Assembly (NCBI GenBank): GCA_039621445.1
Contig: CP154954.1
Span: forward strand, 50,633,847-50,697,846
Origin: Euglena gracilis
Taxonomy: Eukaryota; Euglenida; Euglenophyceae; Euglenales
Reading direction: 5' to 3'
Length of the DNA: 64,000 nt
Below, in pieces: positions 1-9,366 of the stretch. The notes under the pieces were generated by a model. The model saw only the letters and a program-made list of their open reading frames with translations, searched no databases and was not told where the DNA came from. A program made the position numbers and the translations under genes. Each line of letters starts with the position of its first letter. The first letter of the stretch is position 1.

Positions 1-238
1 CCCGAGAACCTGTCAGGGTCCCGCCCGGGAAACTGTCAGGGTCCCCGGTACCGGCCAACCTGTCAGGGTCATTTTTCATTGACTTTCCCTTGAAATGCCC
101 TACCCGGGAAACTGTCAGGGTCCCGCCTGGGAAACTGTCAGGGTCCCCGGTACCGGCCAACCTGTCAGTATAGGAAGTTGTCAGGGTCCCCGGTACTGGC
201 CAACCTGTCAGGTGACAGTTTCCCGGGGGGGGGGTAGG
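1..238. mobile_element. T6 element, 5' truncated by window edge
   Basis: This is the right part of a TA-inserted element built from alternating subrepeats GGGAAACTGTCA and CCGGCCAACCTGTCA. It ends in TTTCCCGGGGGGGGGGTAGG, followed by TA at 239-240. The same element is complete at 54793-55101. Here it sits in the CTAGCC of an F1 right end, so it landed inside another transposon. No coding content is seen. Confidence 0.75.
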
Positions 239-281
239 TAGCCAGTACCCCCCCCCCCAGGGGTCTTTAAGCAAAAGCCTG
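239..281. mobile_element. F1 right-end remnant
   Basis: The sequence runs from TAGCCAGTACCC to the terminal repeat CTTTAAGCAAAAGCCTG. It matches the right end of complete F1 copies such as 3469-3900. The rest of this copy lies outside the window or was displaced by the T6 insertion. Confidence 0.7.
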
Positions 282-591
282 GCTCCCCAGGGGGTCGAGT
301 GAAATAGAGTTGGGTCCAGCCCGGCCAGAGGTTTGGGCAACCGGGCTGCCCAGCTGGCTGTTCTTTTAGTCCCGATCCAGCCTTGATCAAGCTCCATCCA
401 TCGAAATGTCGAGAAGGCAAAAATGTTGAATACAATTTTGCTTTTCATTGACCCCTCCAGCCCCTTCCCCCCCCCCCCCCTCCCCCCTCCCTGTCCCCAC
501 GGGGGGGGGGCAGCCAGCAGCTCGTTTCCTGCCAGCAGCCTTTTTCCCAGCCAGAGGCTGGACCCCCCTCCGGGGTCCTTAAGAAATCCCC
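282..591. mobile_element. Divergent F2 remnant
   Basis: This is a decayed, 5'-truncated relative of F2 (49507-50010). It has the GGGTCGAGTGAAATA block, the GATCCAGCCTTGATCAAGCT block and the right part CCAGCCAGAGGCTGG followed by CTTAAGAAAT. Much of the GC-rich hairpin region has been lost. Confidence 0.6.
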
Positions 592-634
592 AGTCAGCCA
601 CCCCTTCCCTTAATTCCGGTGGCACCGATTGTTA

Positions 635-1300
635 CCCCCGCCATGTCCAATGACCCCCCTATGTCCAACGACCCCCCCCCCCCCCCCGGTCAGAGGACAC
701 CTTTTCGGAGGTTTGATGTTTTTTTGAAGGTGTGTGAAAACCGGAGGTTTGCCAGCCCCGAAAGGCTTTTCTTCCGCCCTTCTCCTCTACCCCGCAGCCC
801 ATCGTCCATTAAAATGTTCCCTCCGGGGAGTTTTGTGTATTACGAGCGCTCCACCGGGGATATAGTGCCTGCGGTTGTTGAAGGAAGTTGCGTTATGGTT
901 GCGTCGCTGTGATTCCGTTTCGTTTCTATGACCGGTGTTTTCCATCACAGAGCCTCTTTACATTGGTCACCAACCTGTGTTTGCATTTTCTTTGCATGTT
1001 CTCTTGACATGACCTCCGCCACAAAATCGTCCAAGGATGTCAGTTTTTGGGTGCTATTTATGTAAATATCTGTTGACAGGGCTGGAAATGGGGGCGCGAA
1101 GCGCCGGAAGGAAAATTTTGACCTGTTTTTTGGGGGGGTTTCGGCAAACTTTTTTTTCCCGACCCTGTGTCTAACGACCCCCCCCCCCCCCCGGTCAGAG
1201 GACACCTTTTTTGGTCACTACCCTATGTCCAACAACCCCCCCCCCCCCCCCGGTCAGAGGACAGAGGTTACTGGTCGTCGGACATAGGGGGGGGGGAGGG
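635..1300. mobile_element. T1a, TA-inserted element with CCCCC/GGGGG ends
   Basis: The element is bounded by TA at 633-634 and 1301-1302. Its ends are inverted: ATGTCCAAYGACC on the left and GGTCGTCGGACAT on the right, both next to C or G runs. The submotif GGTCAGAGGACACC occurs several times. It carries an exon-like block (814-881) and a GGCGC-GAA-GCGCC hairpin at 1093-1105. Copies lie at 44557-44971 and 54764-56156. Confidence 0.75.
814..881 (+). other. Exon-like segment carried by T1a
   Basis: This short open segment reads MFPPGSFVYYERSTGDIVPA and continues with VV. A pyrimidine-rich tract ending CCCCGCAG lies just upstream, like a 3' splice site. The copy in T1b (55245-55313) differs by one silent change and two conservative replacements (Y/H and D/E), which suggests past selection on the protein. 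A looser relative lies at 7603-7680. The family is not recognised; a small beta-barrel reader-like fold is only a guess. Confidence 0.35.
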
Positions 1301-1460
1301 TAAGTGACAATTTTCCCTTTGGCATTGAAGGATTTTCTTTGCACTGGACCACCGTGGGTGGGTGGGTGGGTCGCCCCACCACCCTCCCACCCACCACCCA
1401 CTCCATGCCCCGGGTCCACGTCCCACAGCGGCGAGGGGAGGCATGAACAAAGCTCTCAGT
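1301..1460. other. Non-coding stretch with a GGTGGG/CCCACC hairpin
   Basis: A run of GGTGGGTGGGTGGG is followed by CCACCCTCCCACCCACC, which can pair with it. The flank TTTGGCATTGAAGG resembles 61355-61375, so this is a diverged repeat. No gene is seen. Confidence 0.4.
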
Positions 1461-2110
1461 TGTACCATTGCTTACCTCCCCCCCCTTGTCTAAGCACCAC
1501 CCTTGTCTAAGCACCCCCCCCCCCCGGTTCTTACCCATCTTTTTAAAGGTCATCGTCACGGGGAGTTTTATTTTGTTTGCATTTTAACGGAAATTTCTCA
1601 AAAACTTCGAAATTTCTGCAATTTCTGAGACCTGATTTGGTATTGTTGATTTCTGCATCCAAATGTGTGTAAGTTCGGCAGTGGACCTCCAAAATAAGGG
1701 GAATTTTCCCTTTTTGGCGCGAAGCGCCGGATTTTTTTTTGCAGTCAAATTTTTCCCCCTTGTCTAAGCACCACCCCCCTTGTCTAAGCACCACCCCCCT
1801 GGTTCTTACCCATATTTTGGCAAAATAAGCCCCCCCCCCCCCCCCGGTTCTTACCATCTTTTCCAGTGTCTAGACAAGGGGGGGTAACACCTGTCCCACC
1901 CCACCCCCCAGGGGGTGACTGACTGGCTGAGTGACTGACCGTTTTTCTGTCCAAGAGCCCCCCCGCTGGGGTGGGGTAGGCCGAAAATGAAAAAAGTGGC
2001 TGTCCTGACGCCGAAGGTGCCGGATTTTTTTTTGATTTTTGACGCTTTTTGGCAAATCATTGCCTCCTGAAGAGTGGCCGATCCCCCCGGGGTCGCTAAG
2101 CAATGGTATG
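1461..2110. mobile_element. F5-family element interrupted by T2
   Basis: The outer ends are inverted: GTACCATTGCTTA at the left and TAAGCAATGGTATG at the right. The interior carries GTGACTGACTGG motifs and an imperfect GAA-loop hairpin (2008-2022). A T2 element sits at the TA of the left inverted repeat. A target duplication is not evident for this copy; other F5 copies show 8 bp. Confidence 0.55.
1475..1884. mobile_element. T2, TA-inserted element
   Basis: The element is flanked by TA at 1473-1474 and 1885-1886, with inverted ends CCTCCCCCCCTTGTCTA and TAGACAAGGGGGGG. Internal units TTGTCTAAGCACC and GGTTCTTACCC occupy the places that TGTCCAACGACC and GGTCAGAGGAC hold in T1, so T1 and T2 look like sister families. 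A GGCGC-GAA-GCGCC hairpin is at 1716-1728. Confidence 0.7.
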
Positions 2111-3468
2111 GCCCCCACCCAGCCTGTCAGATGTCACATGTCAGATGGACCCCGGGTCAGACTACTGGCCCAGTTTGGGCAACCTCTATTTTGGCCATTA
2201 CCTCCCTTCCCCTGCTTTTGCAGCTCCGCACCGACCCATGTTTTTTTTCTTCAGGAGCCTGCACCAATGATCGGCATTCAGTGTGAAAAAAAAATTTTAG
2301 TGCTTAAACACAGGAGTGGTAAGCTGTGTATCAGCATTTGAGTCAAAGGTTTTGGTAAGTTTCAGCGAAAGCAATAACGAAGTGAATCGGAGCTGAAGAA
2401 AGTTGTTGCGGAAAACATTCATGTGAAAATAATAAGGAATAGTATACTCTCAACAGTTTTTAAGTTGCCAGGAGCCAGTTTTTAAGTTGAAGTCGTTTTG
2501 CTCACAGTTGTATTCATTCCCTTTTTGCCTGGAATGTGTTTGCAAGCCAGCAAATTGTACGAGTGTTGTGGGAGGCTTGGCCGTCAGTCTGGTGTGTTTG
2601 GTATGTCATTTTTCCAGGTGATTTTGTTTATATATACATGTATTATTCTTTATGTGTGTGTGTGTGTTGAAATTTTGTCAGTTGACACATCGCTGTTGGT
2701 GCTTTTTTCCCCTGCCCCCCCCCCCCTCTGAGGGGTGGGAGGGGGTGGATTGATTGGTTTTCCAGAATGACTGACTGGTCTTTGGCCCGAACCTCTCACC
2801 CGCCCACCCAGCGAGTTGATAATAATTGTACGTTTGGATGGTGAACTTGACAGTAGAACCTTGAAGCCGACAGATAGACAGATTGCAGTGTTTCCGTCCG
2901 GCTGTGTCCCCACGCAGCAGGCGCCTGATCTCTGGCAGTGGAATGGCCGCAGCCTCTATTGGCTGCCACCTCCTTTGGCCAGCGTTCCATTCTCCCGGCA
3001 GCGACGCCCTCTGCTCCGCTGTTTGTTGTCCCCCAGCAATATTGATTCTGCTTCAACAAAACAATGCATTGTTGCGCCTTGGAATCAGTTGCACGCGAGT
3101 CAAATTGAACAACCATGCTGAAGCTCAACTGGATCCCTTTTGTTCTTGCCAAAACGATGGCAGCATTTCTATTCAGTACGCAGAAACGGTTTCAAAGTGC
3201 TTGATTTTTTTTATATCCTCCAGTGAAAGTGCCCGAGGTGTAGTCCTACCAGACACTGCTGTTTCTGCCAGAGATTGGGAGACCTCACCTACGTTTACCA
3301 TCACCCACCCGGTCTAAGGTCCTGCGTTCTCCGAAACTGTTGTTTCGTTTTGTCGCATTCAAAAGATGACTTTGAGTTCCAAAGGGTCGGACTGTCCGAC
3401 TGTATTTGGACAAGGAGACCACAGAACCCTTGAATTTCACTCCGAAAAGGAAAACGCTGGTTTCCAAC
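2111..3468. other. Intergenic stretch, no gene recognised
   Basis: The sequence is AT-rich to mixed and has no open frame with exon-like composition. A weak F5-like fragment (GGATTGATTGGTTTTCC, GACTGACTGG) lies around 2716-2810. Confidence 0.4.
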
Positions 3469-3900
3469 CAGGCTTTTGCTTAAGGGATTGCAGTACCCCC
3501 CCCCCCCCGAGGGGGGCTGGACTGCAGCTAGTCCAAATTTGGCTAGTGGGATTTCTAGCAGACCCCCGGGGGGGTCTGCTAGCAGGGCTAGCTAGTGGAA
3601 TTTTTTTTTCCAGTGACCGGCGCAAAGCGCCGGAAATTTTTTTGGGGACCCCCCAAAAAATGGCCAAAAATGCCCGTTTTTGGCCATTTTGGGGAATTTT
3701 TAGAACAAAATCAGCCCAAAAAACCTATTAAAAACCTCATTTCCACCTTGGCGCACAGCGCCGGAGGAAAATTTTTTTTCCAATGGGTGGGACCCCAGGC
3801 CCCCCCCCCCCCCGGGGGTCTAGCGAGTCCATTTTTTCCAGTGTCTAGCCGATTGGCTAGCCAGTACCCCCCCCCCCCCGGGTCTTTAAGCAAAGGCCTG
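3469..3900. mobile_element. F1a, hAT-like miniature element
   Basis: The 432-bp element has inverted ends CAGGCTTTTGCTTAAGG and CTTTAAGCAAAGGCCTG. It is flanked by an exact 8-bp duplication TTTCCAAC (3461-3468 and 3901-3908). Inside are palindromic GCTAGC blocks, two mini-hairpins (CCGGCGC-AAA-GCGCCGG at 3617-3633; GGCGC-ACA-GCGCC at 3750-3762) and a GGCCAAAAATG segment. No transposase is present, so movement would need a partner in trans. Confidence 0.9.
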
Positions 3901-3908
3901 TTTCCAAC

Positions 3909-4155
3909 TGATTTCTACACGAGTCCACCAACAGTTTCAGGAGGTTGAGATGTATATAAAAAAAGAAAACTCAATCAGCAACAGATGAGAAGGTACACAC
4001 TGGTGTGCCATTCTGCCTCCCTCACATCCCCAGTGGTGCCGTGGTGCAGTTGTTGACCGGGCATGGTGTCCGGAAGCTTGTTCTGCAACTTTTTGGCAAA
4101 AGGTCTGTGTTACAACATCGCTGCAGCTCCAAGTTCGGTATGAGAAGGTTACGAG
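3909..4155. other. Short unannotated spacer
   Basis: This is a spacer between F1a and the large CAAGCACCTATAG element. No exon, repeat or hairpin is evident. Confidence 0.4.
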
Positions 4156-5706
4156 CAAGCACCTATAGCTAAAATGGCCTAAAATGGCCTAAAATGGCCT
4201 AAAATGGCCTAAAATGGCCTAAAATGAATTTTTGACCCCCTATAGGTGGGGGTCCCTAAAATGGCCTAAAATGGCCTAAAATGGCCTAAAATGGCCTAAA
4301 ATGGGAAAAATTTTGTTGCACAACATTTTTTTTTGTGAACAACTGTAGCCATTCAGGTACTGACTTTTGGTGTCTTTTGTCAATGTGGACGGCGAACAGT
4401 GGATTTGGTAGAGGAGCACAGCCCCGCAAGGCCCTTTTTTTTATCCCAACTAACAATGGTATCAGTCCCCAAATCCACGGTCCTCAACCTTCTTTTGGTA
4501 GCTGAATTTTGAAGGTTTGGACAGCAGTATTTTTCTTACTCCCATCCTTTTTTGGTGTGCAACGATGTCTGCTTCACAAATAATGAAACAGTGCAAATTT
4601 GGAATGAAGTTTTAGTTTTAAGTTTCTCCTAGGGGGAAACCAAACACGGAGAAGAGGAATTGTTTTCAGCTTTGCCCTTTGATCTCTGCAATCGCCAAAA
4701 AAAGGCCCAAATGGCTAAAACAATGCCAAAATCAAATTGAATCTCACCAGGCAACAGCATCAAATTTGGCGTTGGACCGAAAATCCCCAAATGACGTCCA
4801 AGGTTGGGGTGTCTTATGGCGTGGTTGGGGTCTTATATTTGGGGGTAGGTCAAGGCTTGGGAGTCAATCTTCAGGTACCAACTTTGTATGCATAACCCCC
4901 CCCCAACTTTTGGCTCCCCTCCTCCTTCCCACTTGGTTCCTTAATTTGTGTATCTTGGCCCCAAAATTTTTTCAAAATTTTTGGCTTTTTTTGTGCAAAG
5001 TCTGCTGAAAGTTTGACACTTGTGCAAACTTGCTCTCTCATTATCACGTCATAGTGGCCTGTGAAATACCCGACAAAAAAGAGTCTCCACTCATTACCCT
5101 CAATTCCCCCACCTTCTCGAGTTAAACCCCTCAAAATTACTGCACACACAACACACAACCTAAAACTTTTGGAAACATATATTTTGGACCAGATGGGAAA
5201 AATATAAGCCACGTGCAGACAATGAAGATGAATTATTCCCCCAGAAAAGTCAGAAACTTCTTTTTGCGAAATCCCGCAAAATGGTGTAGATTTCACAAAA
5301 TACAAAAAACTGGGTGCTTTTTTGGTCGCACAAATAAAAACTTTTAATATTTGTCCACGTTTTTTTTCTGAAAAAGTTTCACCGCCACAAATTCTTACTG
5401 TTCAGAATTCCTCTATGGGGCATGAATTAAGATTTGTTGAGCTGCCCATTGTTTTGATCCAGTGTTCATGAATTTTGCATGCTTTTTTGGATGTCCGTTT
5501 CTCATTACTGAATAAGAGAAGGTTTGCACACGTTATTATGCAGTTTTCGGGACAAAAATGACGCAAAATTATGATTTTCAGAACCCCCACCTATACCTTA
5601 AAATGGCCTAAAATGGCCTAAAATGGCCTTAAATGGCCTAAAATGGCCTAAAATGGCCTTAAATGGCCTAAAATGGGGAAATTTTTGGGCTTGACTATAG
5701 GTGCTT
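4156..5706. mobile_element. M1, large element with CACCTATAG ends
   Basis: The left end is CAAGCACCTATAG and the right end CTATAGGTGCTT. A near-duplicate of 9 bp flanks it (GGTTACGAG at 4147-4155, GGGTACGAG at 5707-5715). Next to each end is a tandem array of CCTAAAATGG units (about 4171-4305 and 5598-5676), in the same orientation at both ends. An inner CTATAGGTGGGGG faces CCCCCACCTATA, so each terminus can fold. The 1.2-kb interior has no credible open frame. A 9-bp duplication would suit a Mutator-like mechanism, but that is inference. Confidence 0.7.
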
Positions 5707-6185
5707 GGGTACGAGGTAGAGGTTGAGGGTGTCTGGCCCCTCCCCCCCCCCCCCCCCCGAACAGTTGCGCACAAGAGGATATGGGCAACAAAAGGAGTTG
5801 CAGACATGGGAAATTGGTTTAAGAATTTTTTTTTTCTGCAGCCCAGGTACAGGGGGGAAGTTGCAGTGAATAACTCAAATTTTTTGAATAGTTCAAAATC
5901 TCAGAATTTTCATTTTTTTTGCAAAATGAGTATTGTAAGTCGCATTTTCGCTTTTTTTTGCACATTTTGCCTTCCTGGTTTTTTTCCTCGGGCATTTGCA
6001 CAGGCAAATTACTCCACCAGCAGACAATGAAATTTTTCCAAGTCCTCTGCAGCAGAAACATGCAGAAAGCTCTGAAAGGAACTTGCATGCATTTCCCATG
6101 TTTTTGCATTTTTGCCTTGCCTGTTTTGAGGTGCATTGTTGCACATTCCCCCCACCAAGTCTGCTCAGGGATACCCTCGAGCCTA
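5707..6185. other. Unannotated upstream region of gene A
   Basis: The stretch contains a C run at 5742-5758 and AT-rich sequence. No promoter motif or exon could be recognised. Confidence 0.35.
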
Positions 6186-6368
6186 CCTCCCCCCCCCCTT
6201 GTCGTTGACACGCCAATGTTCCAGGAGAGTGCCGTTGACACGGGGGGGGGGTGTCAACGACACGCCATGCCAATGTCACCGTGATTCAATAGGTAGTGTT
6301 CCAGAAAAGTGTCGTTGACACGGGGGGGGTGTCAACGACACGCCGTGTCAACGACAAGGGGGGGGAGG
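6186..6368. mobile_element. T3a, TA-inserted foldback element
   Basis: TA lies on both sides (6184-6185, 6369-6370). The ends are near-perfect inverted repeats: C run then TTGTCGTTGACACG on the left, CGTGTCAACGACAA then G run on the right. The interior repeats GTGTCAACGACACG and GTTCCAG. It ends about 115 bp before the start codon of gene A, so it may lie in the promoter or 5' UTR. Confidence 0.85.
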
Positions 6369-6485
6369 TACTCGGACGTGCCTCGAACGCGGCCGAGGGC
6401 GCTCGAGAGACCCTCCTCGAGCGCCCCGGAGCCTCCTCCGGCGTCGCCCTGCCTTCGGCTCCCAGCCCGACCAATGGTCCCGCCC

Positions 6486-9366
6486 ATGGCCCCGGCCCCC
6501 GCCCCCCCGGCAGCGCTGCCCCCGCGCAAGCGGGGCCGCAAGGCCAAGGCGGACGCAGGGCTGAACGTCTGCCTCGACTTCCTGAAGGGCAAGTGTGCGC
6601 GGGACCGCCCTGCGCCCGGCAACGACCGCAGTCCCGGCATGTGTGGTTGGTGTGGGGCTGACTGGCAACGCTGGGGGGGGGGACAAATAGGCACGAAAAC
6701 CCACCAGCAATTATGAATGAAAGTTTCTCCCATTTACCGTGTTTGGCTTGTCCATCAAAGATTAATTCCCACAAAGGGGGGAAAAGCATCAAAGCATGGA
6801 CAAGAGGTGACAGGGTGACATCAAATCTCTTCCTTGCCCTTTCATCTCTGTCACCACCCTCCCATCTGTCATTAGCAGATTCATCTCACCTGTTGTATTC
6901 CTGATGAAAAAGTCCGTGGATTTGGAGAACAGGTGGCTGGTGTTGGGCAACAAGGCTGGCATGCTGCAGTCAAATGAGGATGATAGGTGCTGGCAAAGGA
7001 TGATTGGGGCGAAGTGCAAACTGGTGAGTTCCTGAAATGTCTGCAACAAGGTGGGCCCCAAGGGCATGAATGAATTTTTTCCCAAAATCCCCCGATTCCC
7101 CCAAAATTGCCAAAATGGCCAATAACTACCCAATGATGGTGGAAAATGATTGACATTTGACCAAAATGGACAAAAATGCGCAGAAACAGCCCAAAGTTGC
7201 TGACAATGAGCCAAAAAAAAAAACGGCTTGCAGTGGACAACAATGTCAAATAAAGTCTATTTTGTCCCATGCAATTTGCCCCATTGTTCATAAAATGATT
7301 TTTCTTTTGGATCAGGCAAGATTCTACATAATTCTGCAAATTTCACAGCATCCTACAAAATTCTGCAAAGTACCTCAAAATTCTATTGTATTTATTGAAT
7401 TCAATTGCTGTTTTGTGCAATGAAAGTCAAAAAAAACCACATGCTTTGTTGTACCCCTCCCCCGTTGTGCTTGACACAGCGTGTTGTTGACCCCCGCGTG
7501 TCAACAGCATTTTTCTGGAACATAATTTTTTTCTTTGCGTTGGCCTCGGTTTCTAGGGAAATTCAGCCAAGACATTTCAAAATTGTGTCGGATCTTCATT
7601 TGAATGTTTTCCCCTATGAATTTGGTGATTTGGTGCAATGTGAGCGGTTAAATGGTACAATTGTGGAGGCCAGTTGTGCCTTCCACGGTGTGTGTGCGTG
7701 CGTGCGTGTGCGCGTGCGCGCGTGTGTGTATGTGTGTGTCACCGACACGCTGCGTCAACGACAACCAGGGGGGGGTAACACACCTCCATTTAAATGCGCA
7801 GTGCCCAAAGGGTGCACAGTTCACAAATAATTGTCACTCCCTTGAGGGTTCGAAAATGAAGTCCAAAGACATTCGTGCCGTTGTGCACGATTTGACTGCC
7901 CTTTTTTGTGCTGCGTTTTTTTTTGCTGTTTTAAAATTTTGCTCAGAAATAAAAAAATGTTCAGAAATGCTAACGATTGTACAAAAATGCACGGCAAATG
8001 ATGTTTAACAACAATTTTAATCTGGAAGAGGTGAATAATTCCAATATCTATATTCAGAGAATTGCATACCTTGAGACTCATAAGTTGAATTCTGGTCTTT
8101 TGTGCTTTTTAAACAATTTTTTTGTGTTGTTTTTGGTGTGCTGGTTTTTTGCTTTCCGTTTTCTGGGTTGTGTTCCACTCTGCTTCCTGCCCAAGTGGTG
8201 CCGTAATTTCAATTGATTTCTTCCAGAGGCTTCTCCGCCGGCCGCAGCGGTCCCAGTGCCGCTTCGTCCACCCGGACCTCACGGCGTACCAGCAGCTGTC
8301 GGAGGCGGTGGAGGCGCAGGCCGGGCGAGAGATCTGCGAGGTGTGGGCCATGACCGGCCAGTGCAAGTTCGGCGCCAAGTGCAACAAGCTGCACCCCAGA
8401 CAGGGCCCTTCTCCTCCCCCTCCTCCCCTCTGCTGTTGGGTGCCGTGGGTGACCATGCGGTATGGCAGCAGCTTCTGTGGTCTGGGCACGGTGGTCGGGG
8501 CCGTGCCCCGTCATGGTGTCCCCCTCGGCCGACCAGGCAGGGCCGGCCGTCGCCCCCGCCCCGGCCGTCGCGGCGCCGCCGACCCCCATGGGCCCCGCGG
8601 CGGCGGATGCGGACCTGGCGGCAGAGTTCGAGCGGTTCGCGGAGTGTATGCGGAGGACACTGGGCCAGCGGGCAGAGGAGCCCCGCGGCTGGCGTGCAGC
8701 GCTGCGCTCGATTTCCCTCGTGTGCGCCCTCTGCGCCCTGACTCCCGTCTGTCTAAACAGGTACGTACCCCCCCCAGGACCTGCGTGTACCTGTACAGGT
8801 ACGAGCAGATACACGATACGTAGGGGGGGGATGCCGCTGTTCACCATTGCCTTACCACGCGAAAGGGTCATCCCATCAGTGAGCAGCAGAATAAACAAAT
8901 GTGGGGAGTACGCACCACGCATTGCATCACTGCACTCCTCCTGTCCCACTGTCGGCCTGTATACAAAACTGGTTACCTGAGCCTCCCTGGAGCCTCCCTG
9001 GAGGCTGGTTACCTGAGCCTTACCTGGCCTCTTCTCCATGACACACACCCCGTGTCAACCACATTTTTCTCGTACTGTGGTGTGTCAAGGACAAGTGGGG
9101 GGGCAACCAGGTGAGTGATTTTTTGGGTAATATAAACACCACTCCGCAAGGGCAAGACAACCAGGGTCCGCCCCTCTGCCCTCCTGGGACAGCAGTGCTG
9201 GTGGCAGCCCCCCAGTGAGGTGGCTGTGGCCGGGGAGGACACGGCGGAGGAGCAGTCGCGCGAGGCGTCGACGGTCAGCGTGGCCCAGCAGTTCCTGCAC
9301 TCGGTGCTGGGGCTGGACAGTGCTTTGGTGGACATCTTCTGGGACCTGAACCTGGTCGCCTGCTGA
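6486..9366 (+). CDS. Gene A: tandem CCCH zinc-finger protein
   Basis: Predicted exons are 6486-6611, 8257-8404, 8469-8695 and 9208-9366, giving 219 residues. The N-terminus is basic and proline-rich (RKRGRKAK). Finger 1 (C-x7-C-x5-C-x3-H, from VCLDFLKGKC to CRFVH) is split by intron 1. Finger 2 is C-x8-C-x5-C-x3-H (ICEVWAMTGQCKFGAKCNKLH). A linker, an acidic FAECM helix and a C-terminus ending DLNLVAC follow. Paired CCCH fingers of this type usually bind RNA; the role here is inferred. All introns start GC and end AG. An ATG at 6474 is an alternative start, but 6486 matches the MAP start of the paralogues. This is the most diverged copy. Confidence 0.82.
7454..7775. mobile_element. T3b, TA-inserted element in intron 1 of gene A
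   Basis: TA lies at 7452-7453 and 7776-7777. The ends are CCCCTCCCCCGTTGTGC and ACAACCAGGGGGGG, with internal CGTGTCAACAGCA and GACACGCTGCGTCAACGACA. It carries an exon-like block (7603-7680) and a GTGTGCGTGCG low-complexity patch. It is more decayed than T3a. Confidence 0.7.
7603..7680 (+). other. Exon-like segment carried by T3b
   Basis: The open frame reads NVFPYEFGDLVQCERLNGTI and continues VEASC. It aligns loosely with the block in T1a and T1b: FP, then G-x-hydrophobic-V, then ER-x-x-G-x-IV-x-A. T1 and T3 are different families by their ends, so the block was inherited deeply or captured. Function is unknown. Confidence 0.3.
8762..8830. repeat. Small C-run/G-run hairpin in intron 3 of gene A
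   Basis: The arms TACGTACCCCCCCC and TACGTAGGGGGGGG enclose GTACCTGTACAGGTAC, itself a palindrome. It looks like a minimal TA-type foldback element inside the intron. Confidence 0.45.

Noticed and set aside
8257-8404. Naming the gene family after metazoan muscleblind or tristetraprolin
   Set aside because: Finger spacing is shared by many CCCH proteins, and the C-terminal part is unlike either; no symbol is justified.
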